The notes: generated by a model not told the origin, from the sequence alone. 64,000 nucleotides of DNA from Rhizobium etli_C (GCF_014198605.1 NZ_JACIHU010000005.1); one strand, 5' to 3'. Counted from the stretch's first letter, positions 34,838 through 44,535 are shown. Numbers and translations are program-made.

Positions 34838-37225
34838 ATGGAAAAGCATGTCTCGACCGCCGCCGCCTTGACCGACGCCGAACTCACCCAGATCGACCGC
34901 TATTGGCGGGCCGCCAACTATCTCTCGGTCGGCCAGATCTACCTGCTTGAAAATCCGCTGCTGCTCGAGCCGCTGAAACCGGAACACATCAAACCCCGCC
35001 TGCTCGGCCACTGGGGCACGACACCCGGCCTCAACTTCATCTATGCCCACCTCAACCGCCTGATCCGCGCCCGCGATCTCGACATCATCTATATATGCGG
35101 CCCCGGCCACGGCGGGCCGGGCATGGTTGCCAACACCTATCTCGAAGGCACCTACAGCGAGATCTATCCCAATATTTCCGAGGATGCCGAAGGTATGCGC
35201 AAGCTCTTCCGGCAATTCTCCTTCCCCGGCGGCATCCCGAGCCACGCTGCACCGGAAACGCCGGGCTCCATCCATGAGGGCGGCGAACTCGGTTACGCTC
35301 TCGTCCATGCCTATGGCGCCGCCTTCGACAATCCCGACCTGATCGTCGCCTGCGTCGTCGGCGACGGCGAGGCCGAGACTGGGCCGCTGGCCGCGAGCTG
35401 GCATTCCAACAAGTTCCTCAATCCCGCCCGCGACGGCGCCGTGCTGCCGATCCTGCACCTGAACGGCTACAAAATCGCCAACCCGACCGTTCTCGGCCGT
35501 GCCGGAGACGATGATCTCCGTCACCTCTTCGAAGGCTACGGTTACGAACCCTTCTTCGTCGACGGCCATGAGCCGCGCGACATGCATCAGCAGATGGCCG
35601 CGACGCTGGACCGGATCTTCGACCGCATTCGTGAGATCCAGAGCCAGGCCCGTGACGGCAAGGCTCCGGACGGCTGCCCGCGCTGGCCGATGATCGTGTT
35701 GCGCAGCCCCAAGGGCTGGACCGGTCCGAAAGAAGTCGACGGCAAGAAGGTCGAGGGCTTCTGGCGTGCCCATCAGGTGCCGGTTTCCAATTGCCGCGAG
35801 AATGACGGCCATCGCAAAATACTCGAGGACTGGATGCGCAGCTACGGGCCGGAGGACCTGTTCGGCGCCGATGGCCGACTGAAACCCGAGCTACGGGCGC
35901 TGGCGCCTGCCGGCAAACGCCGCATGGGCGCCAATCCGCATGCCAATGGCGGTTTGCTGCGCCGGGAACTCGATACCCCCGATATAAGCGGCTATGCAGT
36001 CGAGATCGGCAAGCGCGGCAGCGTCGCGGCCCAATCGACGGAGATCCTCGGCCGTTACCTGCGCGACACGATGAGGCGCAACGAGGCGGCGGCGAATTTC
36101 CGTATCTTCGGCCCCGACGAAACGGAATCGAACCGCCTCGGCCGCGTCTTCGAGGCCACCGACCGAGTCTGGATGGAGGATATCGAGCCCTATGATATCC
36201 ACCTCTCCCGCGATGGGCGCGTCATGGAGGTGCTCTCCGAACATCTCTGCCAGGGCTGGCTGGAAGGTTACCTCCTGACCGGCCGCCACGGCCTCTTCTC
36301 CTGCTACGAGGCCTTCATCCACATCATCGATTCGATGTTCAACCAGCACGCCAAATGGCTGAAGGTGACGCGCGAGCTGGAGTGGCGAAAGCCGATCTCG
36401 TCGCTGAACTACCTGCTGACCTCGCATGTCTGGCGCCAGGACCATAACGGCTTCAGCCACCAGGATCCCGGTTTTATCGATCTCGTCGCCAACAAGAAGG
36501 CCGATATCGTCCGCATCTACCTGCCGCCGGATGCCAACACCCTGCTCTGGGTCGGCGATCATTGCCTGCGCACCTATGATCGCGTCAACGTCATCGTCGC
36601 CGGCAAGCAGCCGGAGCCACAATGGCTGTCGATGGACGAAGCGGTGAAACATTGCGAGGCCGGCATCGGCGTCTGGCACTGGGCAAGCAACGAGGAAGAT
36701 GCCGTCGCCCCCGACCTCGTCATGGCCTGCGCCGGCGACGTGCCGACGATGGAGACCCTTGCCGCCGTCGACCTGTTGCGCAAGGCCGTGCCGGCGCTGA
36801 AGATCCGCACTGTCAACGTCGTCGATCTCATGGCGCTGCAATCCAGGGACCAGCATCCACACGGCCTGACCGACGAGGCCTTTGACGCGATCTTCACGCC
36901 GGACAAGCCGGTGATTTTCGCTTATCACGGCTATCCCTATCTCATTCACCGTCTGACCTATAAACGCACTAACCACGAAAACATCCACGTCCGCGGCTTC
37001 ATCGAAGAGGGCACGACGACGACGCCCTTCGACATGACCGTCCTCAATGAGCTCGATCGTTACCACCTCGCGATCGAAGCGATCGAGCGCGTACCGGGCC
37101 TGAAGGAAAAAGCGACGGACGCGCTTGCCGCCTTCCGCGACAAGCTTGCCGAGCATCACGATTACGTCAGGGAACACGGCGAGGACATGCCGGAGGTACG
37201 GAACTGGACATGGCCGGCGGCGTGA
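34838..37225 (+). CDS. xfp: Xylulose-5-phosphate/fructose-6-phosphate phosphoketolase
   Basis: The 795-residue thiamine-diphosphate enzyme cleaves xylulose 5-phosphate to acetyl phosphate and glyceraldehyde 3-phosphate. It begins in the family manner (DRYWRAANYLSVGQIYL) and carries GPGHGGPG, GGELGYALVHAYGAA, the ThDP motif VGDGEAETGPLA...HLNGYKI and SSLNYLLTSHVWRQDHNG. Length is typical. With ackA it forms a two-gene phosphoketolase bypass, as in several rhizobia. The convergent AraC gene ends 48 bases beyond its stop. Confidence 0.95.
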   Translation: MEKHVSTAAALTDAELTQIDRYWRAANYLSVGQIYLLENPLLLEPLKPEHIKPRLLGHWGTTPGLNFIYAHLNRLIRARDLDIIYICGPGHGGPGMVANTYLEGTYSEIYPNISEDAEGMRKLFRQFSFPGGIPSHAAPETPGSIHEGGELGYALVHAYGAAFDNPDLIVACVVGDGEAETGPLAASWHSNKFLNPARDGAVLPILHLNGYKIANPTVLGRAGDDDLRHLFEGYGYEPFFVDGHEPRDMHQQMAATLDRIFDRIREIQSQARDGKAPDGCPRWPMIVLRSPKGWTGPKEVDGKKVEGFWRAHQVPVSNCRENDGHRKILEDWMRSYGPEDLFGADGRLKPELRALAPAGKRRMGANPHANGGLLRRELDTPDISGYAVEIGKRGSVAAQSTEILGRYLRDTMRRNEAAANFRIFGPDETESNRLGRVFEATDRVWMEDIEPYDIHLSRDGRVMEVLSEHLCQGWLEGYLLTGRHGLFSCYEAFIHIIDSMFNQHAKWLKVTRELEWRKPISSLNYLLTSHVWRQDHNGFSHQDPGFIDLVANKKADIVRIYLPPDANTLLWVGDHCLRTYDRVNVIVAGKQPEPQWLSMDEAVKHCEAGIGVWHWASNEEDAVAPDLVMACAGDVPTMETLAAVDLLRKAVPALKIRTVNVVDLMALQSRDQHPHGLTDEAFDAIFTPDKPVIFAYHGYPYLIHRLTYKRTNHENIHVRGFIEEGTTTTPFDMTVLNELDRYHLAIEAIERVPGLKEKATDALAAFRDKLAEHHDYVREHGEDMPEVRNWTWPAA

Positions 37226-37273
37226 GACATCGGTGAGTTGCCCGCGAATGCGGCGTCGCCGGATAGCAGAACC

Positions 37274-38164
37274 CTATGCGCGGTCGAGTCGGGCCTTTTC
37301 CGTCATGCGCCAGACCCGCGGCGTTTGGCCGGCATATTTCAGGAAGAAGCGCGAGAAATAGGCGGGGTCGGCAAAACCGAGACGGAATCCGATCTCCTGA
37401 ACGCTGCCGAGCGTGAAGACAAGCTGACGCTTCGCCTCCTCGACGAGTTTCGCGGCGATTAGCTCGTGCGGCGTGCTGCCGGTCATCGACCGGACGATCC
37501 GGGTGAGATGCGTCGGGGAAACCCCGAGCTCCCTGGCATAGAAGGATGCCGGCTTGTGGGATCGAAAATGCTGCTGAATGAGCTCGCCCAGCATGTCCAT
37601 CCGTCGCTCGTTTTCGTTTGACGCAAGCTCCTGCGAATTCCACTCATGAGAGATACGCGCCGTCAGCCGCAGCGCCAAACCGACGTAGGCTGCCAAGACC
37701 TCGTTGCGGCCACTGCGGCGATTTTCGAATTCGTCGCCCAGCCTTCGCAACGTCTGCATCACATGGGCAGCCTCGGCATTATCAGGATCGAGCGGCGTCA
37801 GATGCGGCGTCGCCAGCCATTCACCGAGATGGCTCCGCTCGCCGGGTGGATGGCTCAGATGAGACCGCAATATGGTGATGACAAGGCCGTCGATATCGCG
37901 TGAAAAACGAAAGCCGTGATTGAACCCCGGGGGAACCGTAATGACCGCCGGCGGCCGGATAGCATGGCTCCTGTCGCCGAAGATCGCGTCGCCCGAACCG
38001 GCTTCGATGTACAATATCTGAAAGAAGCTTTCGTGGCGGTGCAGTCGGATTTCCCATTGATGCAGGCTGCTCCGAGAGCGAATTGTTTCGCAATGCAACC
38101 AAAACTCCGGCGATCGTCCGACGTTTTCGCCGTAAAGCTCGTAGGTTGGTATATGTCTGCTCAT
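37274..38164 (-). CDS. AraC family regulator, probable PobR
   Basis: The 296-residue protein has an N-terminal cupin-like ligand domain (about 1-170, with LHRHESFFQILYIEAG and VTVPPGFNHGF) and a C-terminal AraC double helix-turn-helix (about 195-290, ending FADPAYFSRFFLKYAGQTP). It is divergent from pobA, with 119 bases between them, the arrangement of AraC-type PobR activators that respond to 4-hydroxybenzoate. The regulator-target pairing is inferred from position. Confidence 0.9.
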   Translation of the reverse strand: MSRHIPTYELYGENVGRSPEFWLHCETIRSRSSLHQWEIRLHRHESFFQILYIEAGSGDAIFGDRSHAIRPPAVITVPPGFNHGFRFSRDIDGLVITILRSHLSHPPGERSHLGEWLATPHLTPLDPDNAEAAHVMQTLRRLGDEFENRRSGRNEVLAAYVGLALRLTARISHEWNSQELASNENERRMDMLGELIQQHFRSHKPASFYARELGVSPTHLTRIVRSMTGSTPHELIAAKLVEEAKRQLVFTLGSVQEIGFRLGFADPAYFSRFFLKYAGQTPRVWRMTEKARLDRA

Positions 38165-38283
38165 CGGCTCTCTCCCGTGCCAATGTTCGATTAGTGCAAT
38201 TTTTAGGCTGGAATGTCCATTGCGGCGATCCGGTCGGCACGGCAGAATCCGACAAAACGCAAGAAATGCGAGGGAGGAAGCAT

Positions 38284-39456
38284 TTGCGAACTCAGGTCGC
38301 CATCATCGGTTCAGGACCATCCGGCTTGCTGCTCGGTCAGCTTCTGACTGAAGCCGGCATCGACAATGTCATTCTCGATCGCGTCAACAAGGATTACATC
38401 CTCGGCCGGGTACGCGCCGGCGTTTTGGAAGAAGGCACCGTCGGTCTGCTGGACCAGGCCAAAGCCGGCGCCAGGCTGCATGCCGAAGGCCTGCCGCATG
38501 ACGGCTTCTCGCTCGCCTTCGACGGACGCGACCATCGCATCGATCTCTATGAACTCACCGGCGGCAGGCGCGTCACCGTCTACGGCCAGACCGAGGTGAC
38601 GCGCGACCTGATGGAGCGGCGCGAAGCAAGCGGCGCCCTGTCGATCTACGATGCCGCCGATGTCGCACCGCATGATTTCGACGGCCACTCTCCTTTCGTT
38701 ACCTATACAAAGGACGGCGCTGCCAGGCGCATCGATTGCGACTTCATCGCCGGCTGCGACGGCTTTCATGGCGCAAGCCGCAAAGCCGTCCCGGAACCGG
38801 CGATCCGCAGCTTCGAGAAAGTCTATCCCTTCGGCTGGCTGGGTCTGCTTGCCGACGTAGCGCCGGTCAGCCACGAACTGATCTACGCCAACCATCCGAG
38901 GGGCTTTGCGCTCTGTTCGATGCGTTCGGTGACGCGCAGCCGCTATTATCTCCAATGCGCGCTCGACGAGAAGGTCGAGCACTGGAGCGACGACCGCTTC
39001 TGGGACGAGCTGAGGCGGCGCCTCCCCGCGCACCACGCCGAGGCTTTGAAAGCCGCGCCGTCCTTCGAGAAATCGATCGCGCCTTTACGCTCCTTCGTCG
39101 CCGAGCCGATGCGTTTCGGCCGGCTTTTCCTTGTCGGCGACGCCGCCCATATCGTGCCGCCGACCGGCGCCAAGGGGCTGAACCTTGCAGCCAGCGACGT
39201 CCATTATCTATTCTCCGGGCTGCTCATGCATTACCGCGAAGGCTCGGATCATGGCATCGACGACTATTCGCGGATTGCACTTGCCCGTGTGTGGAAGTCC
39301 GTGCGGTTTTCCTGGTGGATGACGACGATGATGCATCGTTTCCCTGATACCGGTGATTTCGACCAAAGGATTCAGGAGGCCGAGCTAGACTATCTCACGC
39401 ATTCCCGCGCCGCCTCGACGGTCCTTGCCGAAAATTATGTAGGCTTGCCATTCTGA
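38284..39456 (+). CDS. pobA: 4-hydroxybenzoate 3-monooxygenase
   Basis: The 390-residue FAD enzyme hydroxylates 4-hydroxybenzoate to protocatechuate with NADPH and oxygen. It shows the FAD motif AIIGSGPSGLLLG (GxGxxG at 9-14), the PobA-specific GRVRAGVLEEG, and the second FAD motif RLFLVGDAAHIVPPTGAKGLN. The start is TTG 38284, after a strong GGGAGGAAG site; this gives the family's usual length and N terminus (RTQVAIIG). Product enters the beta-ketoadipate pathway, encoded elsewhere. Confidence 0.95.
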   Translation: MRTQVAIIGSGPSGLLLGQLLTEAGIDNVILDRVNKDYILGRVRAGVLEEGTVGLLDQAKAGARLHAEGLPHDGFSLAFDGRDHRIDLYELTGGRRVTVYGQTEVTRDLMERREASGALSIYDAADVAPHDFDGHSPFVTYTKDGAARRIDCDFIAGCDGFHGASRKAVPEPAIRSFEKVYPFGWLGLLADVAPVSHELIYANHPRGFALCSMRSVTRSRYYLQCALDEKVEHWSDDRFWDELRRRLPAHHAEALKAAPSFEKSIAPLRSFVAEPMRFGRLFLVGDAAHIVPPTGAKGLNLAASDVHYLFSGLLMHYREGSDHGIDDYSRIALARVWKSVRFSWWMTTMMHRFPDTGDFDQRIQEAELDYLTHSRAASTVLAENYVGLPF

Positions 39457-39634
39457 AGGATTTGCGGATGAAGGCTGCGCGCACCCGCGGTGAACACCGG
39501 GCGTTCGGTACGCAGAACCATAACCAACAAATCATGTGTTTGGGGATTTATTTCATTTTACATCACCATTTCGCATGACAAGCTAGCCTGAAAGTCAATA
39601 CGGCGCCGGAGTACGCCGAAAAGGGAGAGAGAAA

Positions 39635-40807
39635 ATGAGGAAGTTGTTTCTGGCCGCCGCTGCGGCAATCGTCATCGGCACGAGCGCCTATGCCGACACC
39701 ATCAAAGTCGGCGTCATCGGCCCGTTCTCCGGTCCCTTCGCGCTCCAGGGCAAGAACTTCAAGGCCGGGATTGACGCCTATATGGCTGTCAACGGCAGCA
39801 AGGTCGGCAACGATACCGTCGAGATCGTCTATCGCGACGTGCCGCAGGCCGATCCTGCCCAATCCAAGGCGCTGGCCCAGGAACTGATCGTCAAGGAAAA
39901 AGTGCAGTATCTCGCCGGCTTCTATTTCACCCCCGATGCCATGGCGGTGACGCCGATCCTGAAGCAGGGCAATGTGCCGATGGTCGTCATGAACGCCGCG
40001 ACCTCGACGATCGTCACCAAGAGCCCGCTTGTCGTGCGCACCTCGTTTACCACCTGGCAGACCTCGACGCCGATCGCAAAAGTCGCCTTCGACGCCGGCG
40101 TCAAGAAGGTGATCTCGGTCGTCAGCGATTACGGCCCGGGCGTCGATGCCGAGAATGCCTTCAAGACCGGCTTCGAAAAGGCCGGCGGCCAGGTGGTCGA
40201 GGCGATCCGCATGCCGCTTGCGACCAACGATTTCAGCCCGATCATGCAGCGCATCAAGGATTCCGGCGCTGAGGGCGTCTTCGCCTTCCTGCCGTCCGGA
40301 CCGACGACGCTCGGCTTCGTCAAGGCTTACAACGAAAACGGTCTGAAGGCCGCCGGCATCAAGTTCTTCGCACCTGGAGATCTGACGCAGGAATCCGACC
40401 TGCCGGCGCTGGGTGACGCCGCGCTCGGCATCCAGACGACCTTCCACTATGCCGTGTCGCACGATTCTCCCGAGAACAAGGCTTTCGTCGAGGCGGCCAC
40501 CAAGGCGATCGGCAACAAGGCCGAACTCTCCTTCCCCGCAGTCAGCGCCTATGACGGTATGTATGTGATCTACAAGATGATCGGGGTGACGGGCGGCAAG
40601 CAGGATGCTGAAAAGGCTGTCGATGCGGTGAAGGGCCTTGCCTGGGTGAGCCCGCGCGGCCCGGTTTCGATCGATCCGGAAAGCCGCCACATCACGCAGA
40701 ACATCTATCTGCGCGAGGTCGCCAAGGCCGACGACGGAACCTACATCAACAAGGAGGTCCAGACCTTCGAGAAGCAGGGCGATCCGGGCCTGGCAGCGGC
40801 CAAGTAA
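39635..40807 (+). CDS. ABC importer binding protein, branched-chain amino acid/aromatic acid type
   Basis: The 390-residue periplasmic protein has a Sec signal (MRKLFLAAAAAIVIGTSAYA) and a Peripla_BP_6 (LivJ-like) fold starting IKVGVIGPFSGPFALQG. The binding-lobe segments VVMNAATSTIVTKSP and KVISVVSDYGPG are typical. AAAGGGAGA precedes the ATG. It sits 178 bases behind pobA and leads a complete Liv-type operon, so 4-hydroxybenzoate or a related aromatic acid is the likely ligand, as with other Liv-type aromatic importers. An amino acid remains possible. Confidence 0.9.
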   Translation: MRKLFLAAAAAIVIGTSAYADTIKVGVIGPFSGPFALQGKNFKAGIDAYMAVNGSKVGNDTVEIVYRDVPQADPAQSKALAQELIVKEKVQYLAGFYFTPDAMAVTPILKQGNVPMVVMNAATSTIVTKSPLVVRTSFTTWQTSTPIAKVAFDAGVKKVISVVSDYGPGVDAENAFKTGFEKAGGQVVEAIRMPLATNDFSPIMQRIKDSGAEGVFAFLPSGPTTLGFVKAYNENGLKAAGIKFFAPGDLTQESDLPALGDAALGIQTTFHYAVSHDSPENKAFVEAATKAIGNKAELSFPAVSAYDGMYVIYKMIGVTGGKQDAEKAVDAVKGLAWVSPRGPVSIDPESRHITQNIYLREVAKADDGTYINKEVQTFEKQGDPGLAAAK

Positions 40808-40873
40808 CATCGGGCGTCAGAACATGCGGCGGGCATGGCATCCCAGGCCCGTCGCATTGAAGCAGGTAGTTCC

Positions 40874-41737
40874 ATGCAGACAGTCTTCAGCATAGCCGTC
40901 GACGCGCTAGCCTATGGCATGGTGCTCTTCGTGATCTCGATCGGCCTTTCCGTCACCATGGGGCTGATGCGCGTCGTCAACCTCGCGCACGGCGCCTTCG
41001 CCATGATCGGGGGCTACATCGCCTCCTATGCCGCACGTGACCTCGGCCTCGGTTATGCCATGGCAATCATCGCTGCCGTGGTCGCCACGATCATCATTGC
41101 AATCCCTCTCGAGCGCTTCCTCTATCGCCGGATCTACGGCGCGCCGGAACTGACCCAGGTGCTGATGACGATCGGCATCACTTTCTGCATCATCGGCATC
41201 GCCAATTACCTGATGGGACCAACGCTGAAGACCATACCGCTTGCCGCGGCGCTGCAGGGTTCGGCCGATCTCGGCTTTCGCACCATCCCCGTTCACCGGC
41301 TTTTCGCCATCCTCTGCGGCCTCGCCGTGGCGCTGGCGCTCTGGTTCGCGATCGAAAGGACCAGCTTCGGCGTCAAGCTGCGCGCCTCGGTCGATGACGC
41401 GGCGATGGCGGCGGCACTCGGCGTGCGCACCGAGATCATCTATGCGGTGAGCTTTGCCATCGCCGTCGGGCTTGCCGCCTTCGGCGGCGTGGTCGGCGCC
41501 GAACTCCTGCCGGTAGAGCCCTATTATGCGCTGCGCTATATGGTGACCTTCCTGGTCGTCGTCTCCGTCGGCGGCGCCGGCTCCATTCCCGGCGCGCTGA
41601 TCGCCTGCCTGCTGCTCGGCGCGATCGATACGACGGGCCGCTATCTGATGCCGGAGTTTGGGGAATTCTTCTTCTATCTTGCCGTGATCGCGATCATCTG
41701 CGTCTTCCCGCGCGGCCTTGCCGGGAGGGCGAAGTGA
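40874..41737 (+). CDS. Liv-type ABC importer permease (LivH-like)
   Basis: This 287-residue membrane protein has about eight helices and the LivH start ALAYGMVLFVISIGLSVTMG, then MRVVNLAHGAFAMIGGY, which is diagnostic. The ATPase contact region reads GVKLRASVDDAAMAAALGV. I start it at ATG 40874 (AGGTAG upstream) rather than a longer frame from 40835. One base separates it from the next permease. Confidence 0.92.
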   Translation: MQTVFSIAVDALAYGMVLFVISIGLSVTMGLMRVVNLAHGAFAMIGGYIASYAARDLGLGYAMAIIAAVVATIIIAIPLERFLYRRIYGAPELTQVLMTIGITFCIIGIANYLMGPTLKTIPLAAALQGSADLGFRTIPVHRLFAILCGLAVALALWFAIERTSFGVKLRASVDDAAMAAALGVRTEIIYAVSFAIAVGLAAFGGVVGAELLPVEPYYALRYMVTFLVVVSVGGAGSIPGALIACLLLGAIDTTGRYLMPEFGEFFFYLAVIAIICVFPRGLAGRAK

Positions 41738-41738
41738 G

Positions 41739-42743
41739 ATGGCGCTTGTGTTGAACAACGAAAACGGACGTCTCCAGCATCGGCGCGGTTATGTCAGCCG
41801 CGATCTCGCCGGCATCATCGTGATCATCGCCGTTGCCGCCATCGGCTATTTCGCCTTCCCCGATAATCTCGCGCTTCTGACGCGGATGATCACCATCGCG
41901 CTGCTCGTGCTCTCGCTCGATCTCGTGACCGGGTATTGCGGCGTTGCGACGCTCGGCCATGCCGCCCTGTTCGGCTCCGGCGCCTATGCCGCCGGCATCC
42001 TGTCGGCGCATTACGGCATCAATGATCCGCTGCTGATGCTGCTCGCCGGCATTGCCGGCGGCGTAGCTTCCGGGCTGCTCAGTGGCGCGATCATTCTGCG
42101 CGCGCATGGCCTGCCGCAGCTCGTGCTCTCGATTGCCCTCATCCACCTCTTCCACGAATTCGCCAACAAGGCCTCCTCATGGACAGGGGGCAGCGATGGA
42201 CTTTCCGGCATCGCGCCCGATCCGGTCCTCGGCTTTTTTGAATTCGATCTTTATGGCCGCACCGCCTTCTTTTTCGGAATGGCGCTGCTGCTTGTTGTCT
42301 TCGTGCTGCTGAGATTGCTGGTGCGTTCGCCCTTCGGCATGCTCTGCCGCGCCATCAAGCAGGACCCGTTGCGTATCCGCGCCATGGGTGGTTCGCCGAA
42401 GGGCGCGCTCATCAGGATGTACGCGATCTCGGGCGCGGTTGCCGGGGTCGGCGGCGCCTTGAACGCGATCTCGACGCAGGTCGTCGGTCTGGACAGCCTG
42501 TCCTTCACGCAGTCGGCGGAGGCGCTCGTCATGCTCGTGCTCGGCGGCACCGGCTCTCTCTTCGGGGCGCTCTCCGGCACGATCATCTTCATGCTCTTCG
42601 AGGACTATGTCTCGGCCGCCAATCCCTTCCACTGGCTGACCATGGTCGGTGCGCTCTTGATCGCCGTCGTGCTCTTCGCGCCGAAAGGGCTTTACGGAAC
42701 AGCCGCAACCTTCATTGGCCGCCGCAGGGAGCAGCGCTCATGA
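41739..42743 (+). CDS. Liv-type ABC importer permease (LivM-like)
   Basis: The 334-residue permease is the partner of the previous one. It has the LivM segments SLDLVTGYCGVATLGHAALFG and SPFGMLCRAIKQDPLRIRAMG. GGGAGGGCG lies upstream of ATG 41739. It overlaps the first ATPase gene by four bases. Together the permeases form the inner membrane channel. Confidence 0.92.
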   Translation: MALVLNNENGRLQHRRGYVSRDLAGIIVIIAVAAIGYFAFPDNLALLTRMITIALLVLSLDLVTGYCGVATLGHAALFGSGAYAAGILSAHYGINDPLLMLLAGIAGGVASGLLSGAIILRAHGLPQLVLSIALIHLFHEFANKASSWTGGSDGLSGIAPDPVLGFFEFDLYGRTAFFFGMALLLVVFVLLRLLVRSPFGMLCRAIKQDPLRIRAMGGSPKGALIRMYAISGAVAGVGGALNAISTQVVGLDSLSFTQSAEALVMLVLGGTGSLFGALSGTIIFMLFEDYVSAANPFHWLTMVGALLIAVVLFAPKGLYGTAATFIGRRREQRS

Positions 42744-43504
42744 GCCATGTCTTCGAAGTCGCCAATCTCCGGAAAGCCTTCGGTGGCCTTGCCGTGACCA
42801 ACGATGTTTCGCTGGCGATGGCGCCCGGCGACCGCGTCGCGCTGATCGGCCCGAACGGCGCCGGCAAGACCACCTTCGTCAACCTCGTCACCGGCAATCT
42901 CCCTCCCGATTCCGGCGAGGTCCGCCTTGGCGGCGAAACGGTGACGGCGGTCAATGCGATCGGCAGGGTCAAACGCGGCCTCGTCCGCTCCTTTCAGGTG
43001 ACACGGCTTTTCCAGGACATGACGCCCGCCGAACATGTCGGGCTCGCTGTCCTTCAGCGGGACGGAAAGACTTGGAATATGTTCGGAAACTTCCTCTCGA
43101 TGCCCGATGTCATGGCCGAGATCGACGACCTCCTGGGAAAGCTCGGACTGACGCCGCTGATGCATCGCAAGGTCAGCGAGATTGCCTATGGGCAACAGCG
43201 GCTTCTCGAGCTCGCCGTCGCACTGGCGCTGAAGCCGAAAGTGCTGCTGCTCGACGAACCGGCAGCCGGCGTGCCGCAAAGCGATACCGGCCGCATCGAG
43301 CAAGCGCTGGCCGATCTGCCCGCCGATCTCGCCGTGCTGATGATCGAGCACGACATGGATCTTGTTTTTCGTTTTGCCAAACGTGTCATCGTGCTGGCCG
43401 CCGGCGCGATCATTTTCGACGGCCGGCCTGAAGATGTCACCAGGGATGCGCGTGTGCGCGAGGCCTATCTCGGGAGTTATGCCAATGCCAGCCCTGTCGC
43501 TTAA
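42740..43504 (+). CDS. Liv-type ABC importer ATPase (LivG-like)
   Basis: This 254-residue ATPase has Walker A GPNGAGKTTF, Walker B VLLLDEPAAG and the switch MIEHDMDLVF. The signature motif normally LSGGQ is altered to EIAYGQQRLLELA, as is common in LivG proteins (YGxxR). It overlaps both neighbours, showing tight coupling. Confidence 0.93.
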   Translation: MSHVFEVANLRKAFGGLAVTNDVSLAMAPGDRVALIGPNGAGKTTFVNLVTGNLPPDSGEVRLGGETVTAVNAIGRVKRGLVRSFQVTRLFQDMTPAEHVGLAVLQRDGKTWNMFGNFLSMPDVMAEIDDLLGKLGLTPLMHRKVSEIAYGQQRLLELAVALALKPKVLLLDEPAAGVPQSDTGRIEQALADLPADLAVLMIEHDMDLVFRFAKRVIVLAAGAIIFDGRPEDVTRDARVREAYLGSYANASPVA

Positions 43505-44201
43505 GGTCGAAAATCTGTCGGCCGGATACGGGCCGACGCGGGTGTTGGAAGGCATTTCCTTCGCAGTGCCGGCAGGCGCAAGGCTTGCCGTGCTCGGCCG
43601 CAACGGCATGGGCAAGACGACGCTGCTGGCAACGCTCGCCGGCCAGACCCGACGCTACGAGGGCCGCATCAAACTTGGCGATACGGACGTCACAACAGCA
43701 CCCAGCGCAACACGCGCGCATAAGGGTCTCGGCTATGTGCCGCAAACGCGCTGCGTGTTTCCCACGTTGACCGTCGAAGAGAACCTTTTCGTCGGCTTGA
43801 AGGCGCGGCCGAAGACGGCGTTGGAGGAAGCCTATGCGCTGTTCCCGCGCCTGAAGGAGCGCCGCCGCAACCTCGGCAACCAGCTCTCCGGCGGCGAACA
43901 GCAGATGCTTTCGACCGCCCGCACCATTCTCGGCCGCCCGTCGGTGCTGCTGCTCGACGAACCGCTCGAGGGTCTCGCTCCCGTTATCTGCGAGGAACTG
44001 ATGGCGGCCTTCGCCGGACTCGCCAAGTCAGGCGACATGACCATCCTTCTTGTCGAGCAGCGGATTCAGAGCGCGCTCGATTTCGCCGATCAGGTCGTCA
44101 TTCTCGAACGAGGGCGGCTGGCCTGGGCGGGAACGCCGGCAGACCTAGCCAAGGACCACGAAGCCGTCGAAAGCTTGCTCGGAGTGGGCGGCCTGCACTG
44201 A
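43485..44201 (+). CDS. Liv-type ABC importer ATPase (LivF-like)
   Basis: The 238-residue second ATPase has Walker A GRNGMGKTTL, the LivF Q-loop GYVPQTRCVFPTLTVEENL, signature LSGGEQQMLSTART and Walker B VLLLDEPLEGL. ATG 43485 follows GGGAG and lies inside the end of the previous gene (20-base overlap). It is the last gene of the importer operon and is followed by a hairpin. Confidence 0.93.
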   Translation: MPALSLKVENLSAGYGPTRVLEGISFAVPAGARLAVLGRNGMGKTTLLATLAGQTRRYEGRIKLGDTDVTTAPSATRAHKGLGYVPQTRCVFPTLTVEENLFVGLKARPKTALEEAYALFPRLKERRRNLGNQLSGGEQQMLSTARTILGRPSVLLLDEPLEGLAPVICEELMAAFAGLAKSGDMTILLVEQRIQSALDFADQVVILERGRLAWAGTPADLAKDHEAVESLLGVGGLH

Positions 44202-44535
44202 AGCAATCAATGCCGTATATCGTCATGATGACGTCATCATCAGACTGGCATTAATACGTTGCCGGAAATACTTCTGCTGGCCGAGAATTGATAGAATGCT
44301 TGAAGAGGCGGAAACCCCGCGTTCCCAGAAGCGGCATCAGCGTAAGACAGCGCATAAATCTTCATTTCCAAGGGAATAGACGCCGGCGTCAGTCCCTTTA
44401 CTTGGATCTTGAGCTTCAGACAAATTGCGCCTGTTGGATCTGACAGGCTGAATTGATCAGACGCTCGTCAAAATATCGTTGCCAAGCACCCGATAGGGTT
44501 GCATGTTCAACGAGAATTTCAGACGGGAGGTAGAA
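44202..44535. other. Gap between the importer operon and the VCBS gene
   Basis: No coding frame is convincing in these 334 bases, and base composition is more AT-rich than on either side. A hairpin with a 16-base perfect palindrome lies just after the importer operon (listed separately). The rest presumably holds the promoter of the VCBS gene, but I see no clear consensus. Confidence 0.5.
44209..44252. promoter_or_regulatory. Palindrome after the importer operon
   Basis: ATGATGACGTCATCAT (44225-44240) is a perfect 16-base palindrome, nested within an outer AATGCC / GGCATT pair (44209-44214, 44247-44252). It starts eight bases after the LivF-like stop. Without a T run it may be an RNA 3' end structure or a dimer binding site for the downstream gene. 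Confidence 0.45.

Noticed and set aside
38311..39036. Open frame opposite pobA
   Set aside because: This is an antisense shadow of pobA with no independent evidence.
39563..40810. Long open frame opposite the Liv-type binding protein
   Set aside because: Its codon positions mirror the real gene, and it has no start signal or family motif.
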